Positions 5,229 through 5,953 of a stretch of 5,953 bases of DNA are shown here, in pieces. A program made the translations under genes and the position numbers. Position 1 is the first letter of the stretch, and every line of letters begins with the position of its first letter. The stretch is from assembly GCA_964444075.1 (NCBI GenBank), contig CAYUFF010000043.1, positions 1 through 5,953 of the forward strand, given 5' to 3'. The stretch is from CAYUFF01 sp964444075 (lineage in GTDB: Archaea; Aenigmatarchaeota; Aenigmatarchaeia; CG10238-14; SCSR01). The notes beneath the pieces are model-generated. The model saw only the letters and a program-made list of their open reading frames with translations, had not been told where the DNA came from and did no database searches.

Positions 5229-5888
5229 CTATTTTTCTCCCTCCCCTTCGGTGAAAGTGCAGCCCGTCCTTTCCTCGAACCAGGTTACCGTCTTCACGCC
5301 TTCTCCTATGACCTTACCTTCCTTGATGACCGCCGGAAACCTGGTTATACCTAGTTCCATACACTTTTTCATGTTCGGTGGGTCACAGCTTACGTAAAGC
5401 TTCGGCGAATACCTTCCCAAGAGGTTGAGCTGCAACGTCGTGTCGCTGGCTGCCCGCGGACTGACGCTCGCGTTAAGGATCCCGTATATCCTCACGCCTT
5501 CGTCGTAGAGACATTCGACGAACTCCCTCATCCTTTTGATGAGCTCGATCGACTTCTCCAAGAAGACCACGGATTCTGTCAGAACCTTACCGTCCTTGGA
5601 AACCCACAACTCCCTATACTCCACCCTCCTTCCTTGGTAAGCTATCTTCACCGTGAACTTCACCATATCCCTTCCCACGTCCTGCTTCCCCACTACTTCG
5701 ACGCTAGCCCCGGGTATGGCTAGCGCGTAGAATTCTTCGACCTTCCTTTCCAAGCTCGTGGAAGGGAAGAACCCGAAGTCAAAACCTTGCTCGAAGAGGC
5801 CGGCGAACAGGCTTCCGAGGAAAGCCGAGGAGAAGATTACCGCGACCGTCACGAGTTTTTCTCTCCTGACCCTTTCTCCTGGACCCAT
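5229..5888 (-). CDS. Membrane-anchored protein with thioredoxin-like C-terminal domain lacking CxxC
   Basis: From ATG 5888 the product has 219 residues. GTG at 5894 is also in frame. GTG at 5852, with AGGAGAG 8 nt upstream, is a real alternative that would start just before the hydrophobic segment. Residues 12-32 (LVTVAVIFSSAFLGSLFAGLF) form one membrane anchor or signal after a positive stretch RVRREK, so the rest should lie outside the cytoplasm. Residues 46-110 form a beta-rich domain (VEFTVKI-like strands, ELWVSKDGKVL) like the strand region before some archaeal DsbA/thioredoxin domains. Residues 133-210 look like a thioredoxin fold: a strand VRIYGIL, a helix, a strand KLYVSC, then GITRFPAVIKEGKVIGEG with the loop proline before the last strands. 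No CxxC is present where the active site would be (NASVSPRA). Cysteines are C126, C168, C176 and C210. The fold is inferred from pattern and the function is unknown. The stop lies 45 bp before L40e. Confidence 0.75.
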   Translation of the reverse strand: MGPGERVRREKLVTVAVIFSSAFLGSLFAGLFEQGFDFGFFPSTSLERKVEEFYALAIPGASVEVVGKQDVGRDMVKFTVKIAYQGRRVEYRELWVSKDGKVLTESVVFLEKSIELIKRMREFVECLYDEGVRIYGILNASVSPRAASDTTLQLNLLGRYSPKLYVSCDPPNMKKCMELGITRFPAVIKEGKVIGEGVKTVTWFEERTGCTFTEGEGEK

Positions 5889-5910
5889 AGTCACACTAAA
5901 ATTAAAAATG

Positions 5911-5947
5911 TTTCCGTAAAACTTAATTATTGTCCCGTTAAGGGAGC
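5911..5947. promoter_or_regulatory. AT-rich promoter region at right edge
   Basis: CGTAAAACTTAATTATT (5915-5931) reads on the plus strand as a BRE/TATA about 22-27 nt before an ATG at 5948, which could begin a leaderless divergent gene cut by the window. Read on the minus strand the same AT-rich core would place a start near 5900, serving the membrane protein at 5888. The window ends too soon to decide. Confidence 0.25.
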
Positions 5948-5953
5948 ATGGGG

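Overview
The window reads as archaeal chromosome, probably from a thermophilic euryarchaeote; Archaeoglobi-like is a guess from gene types, not shown. Support comes from a ribosomal protein L40e gene (absent from bacteria), archaeal BRE/TATA-type promoters, Shine-Dalgarno sites matching the archaeal 16S tail, AGG/AAG/GAG-rich codon use, and tightly packed genes with ATGA start/stop overlaps. Nearly everything is on the minus strand.

Layout, left to right. (1) 1-914, minus: most of a secreted right-handed beta-helix (NosD-type) protein with seven 22-23-residue coils, cut by the left edge. (2) 927-1112, plus: a small uncertain ORF filling the gap between its two neighbours. (3) 1116-3399, minus: a three-gene operon with two ATGA overlaps. 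In transcription order it encodes a Trp-rich DUF5320-like protein with a C-terminal helix, a NifX/NifB-like (dinitrogenase Fe-Mo cofactor-binding family) protein with a Cys/His segment and a C-terminal helix, and a cation diffusion facilitator (CDF) transporter with a second NifX-like domain fused to its C-terminus. Its promoter lies at about 3403-3483 and carries overlapping GTGC/GCAC inverted repeats centred on the predicted transcription start. (4) 3497-4696, minus: a stand-alone FMN/iron-sulfur domain of archaeal glutamate synthase. (5) 4738-5183, minus: ribosomal protein L40e overlapping an unrecognised small zinc-ribbon protein. (6) 5229-5888, minus: a membrane-anchored protein whose C-terminal half looks like a thioredoxin fold without CxxC.

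The most interesting part is the 1116-3399 operon. The first two proteins end in clearly related helices (11 of 23 positions identical by my hand alignment), which suggests they pair. NifX-like domains occur twice, once free and once on the transporter. Together with the palindromic control region this looks like a metal or metal-cluster handling module with an exporter. The metal, the regulator and the role of the Trp-rich protein cannot be read from the sequence. L40e, the zinc-ribbon gene and gltB may form a second, housekeeping transcription unit.
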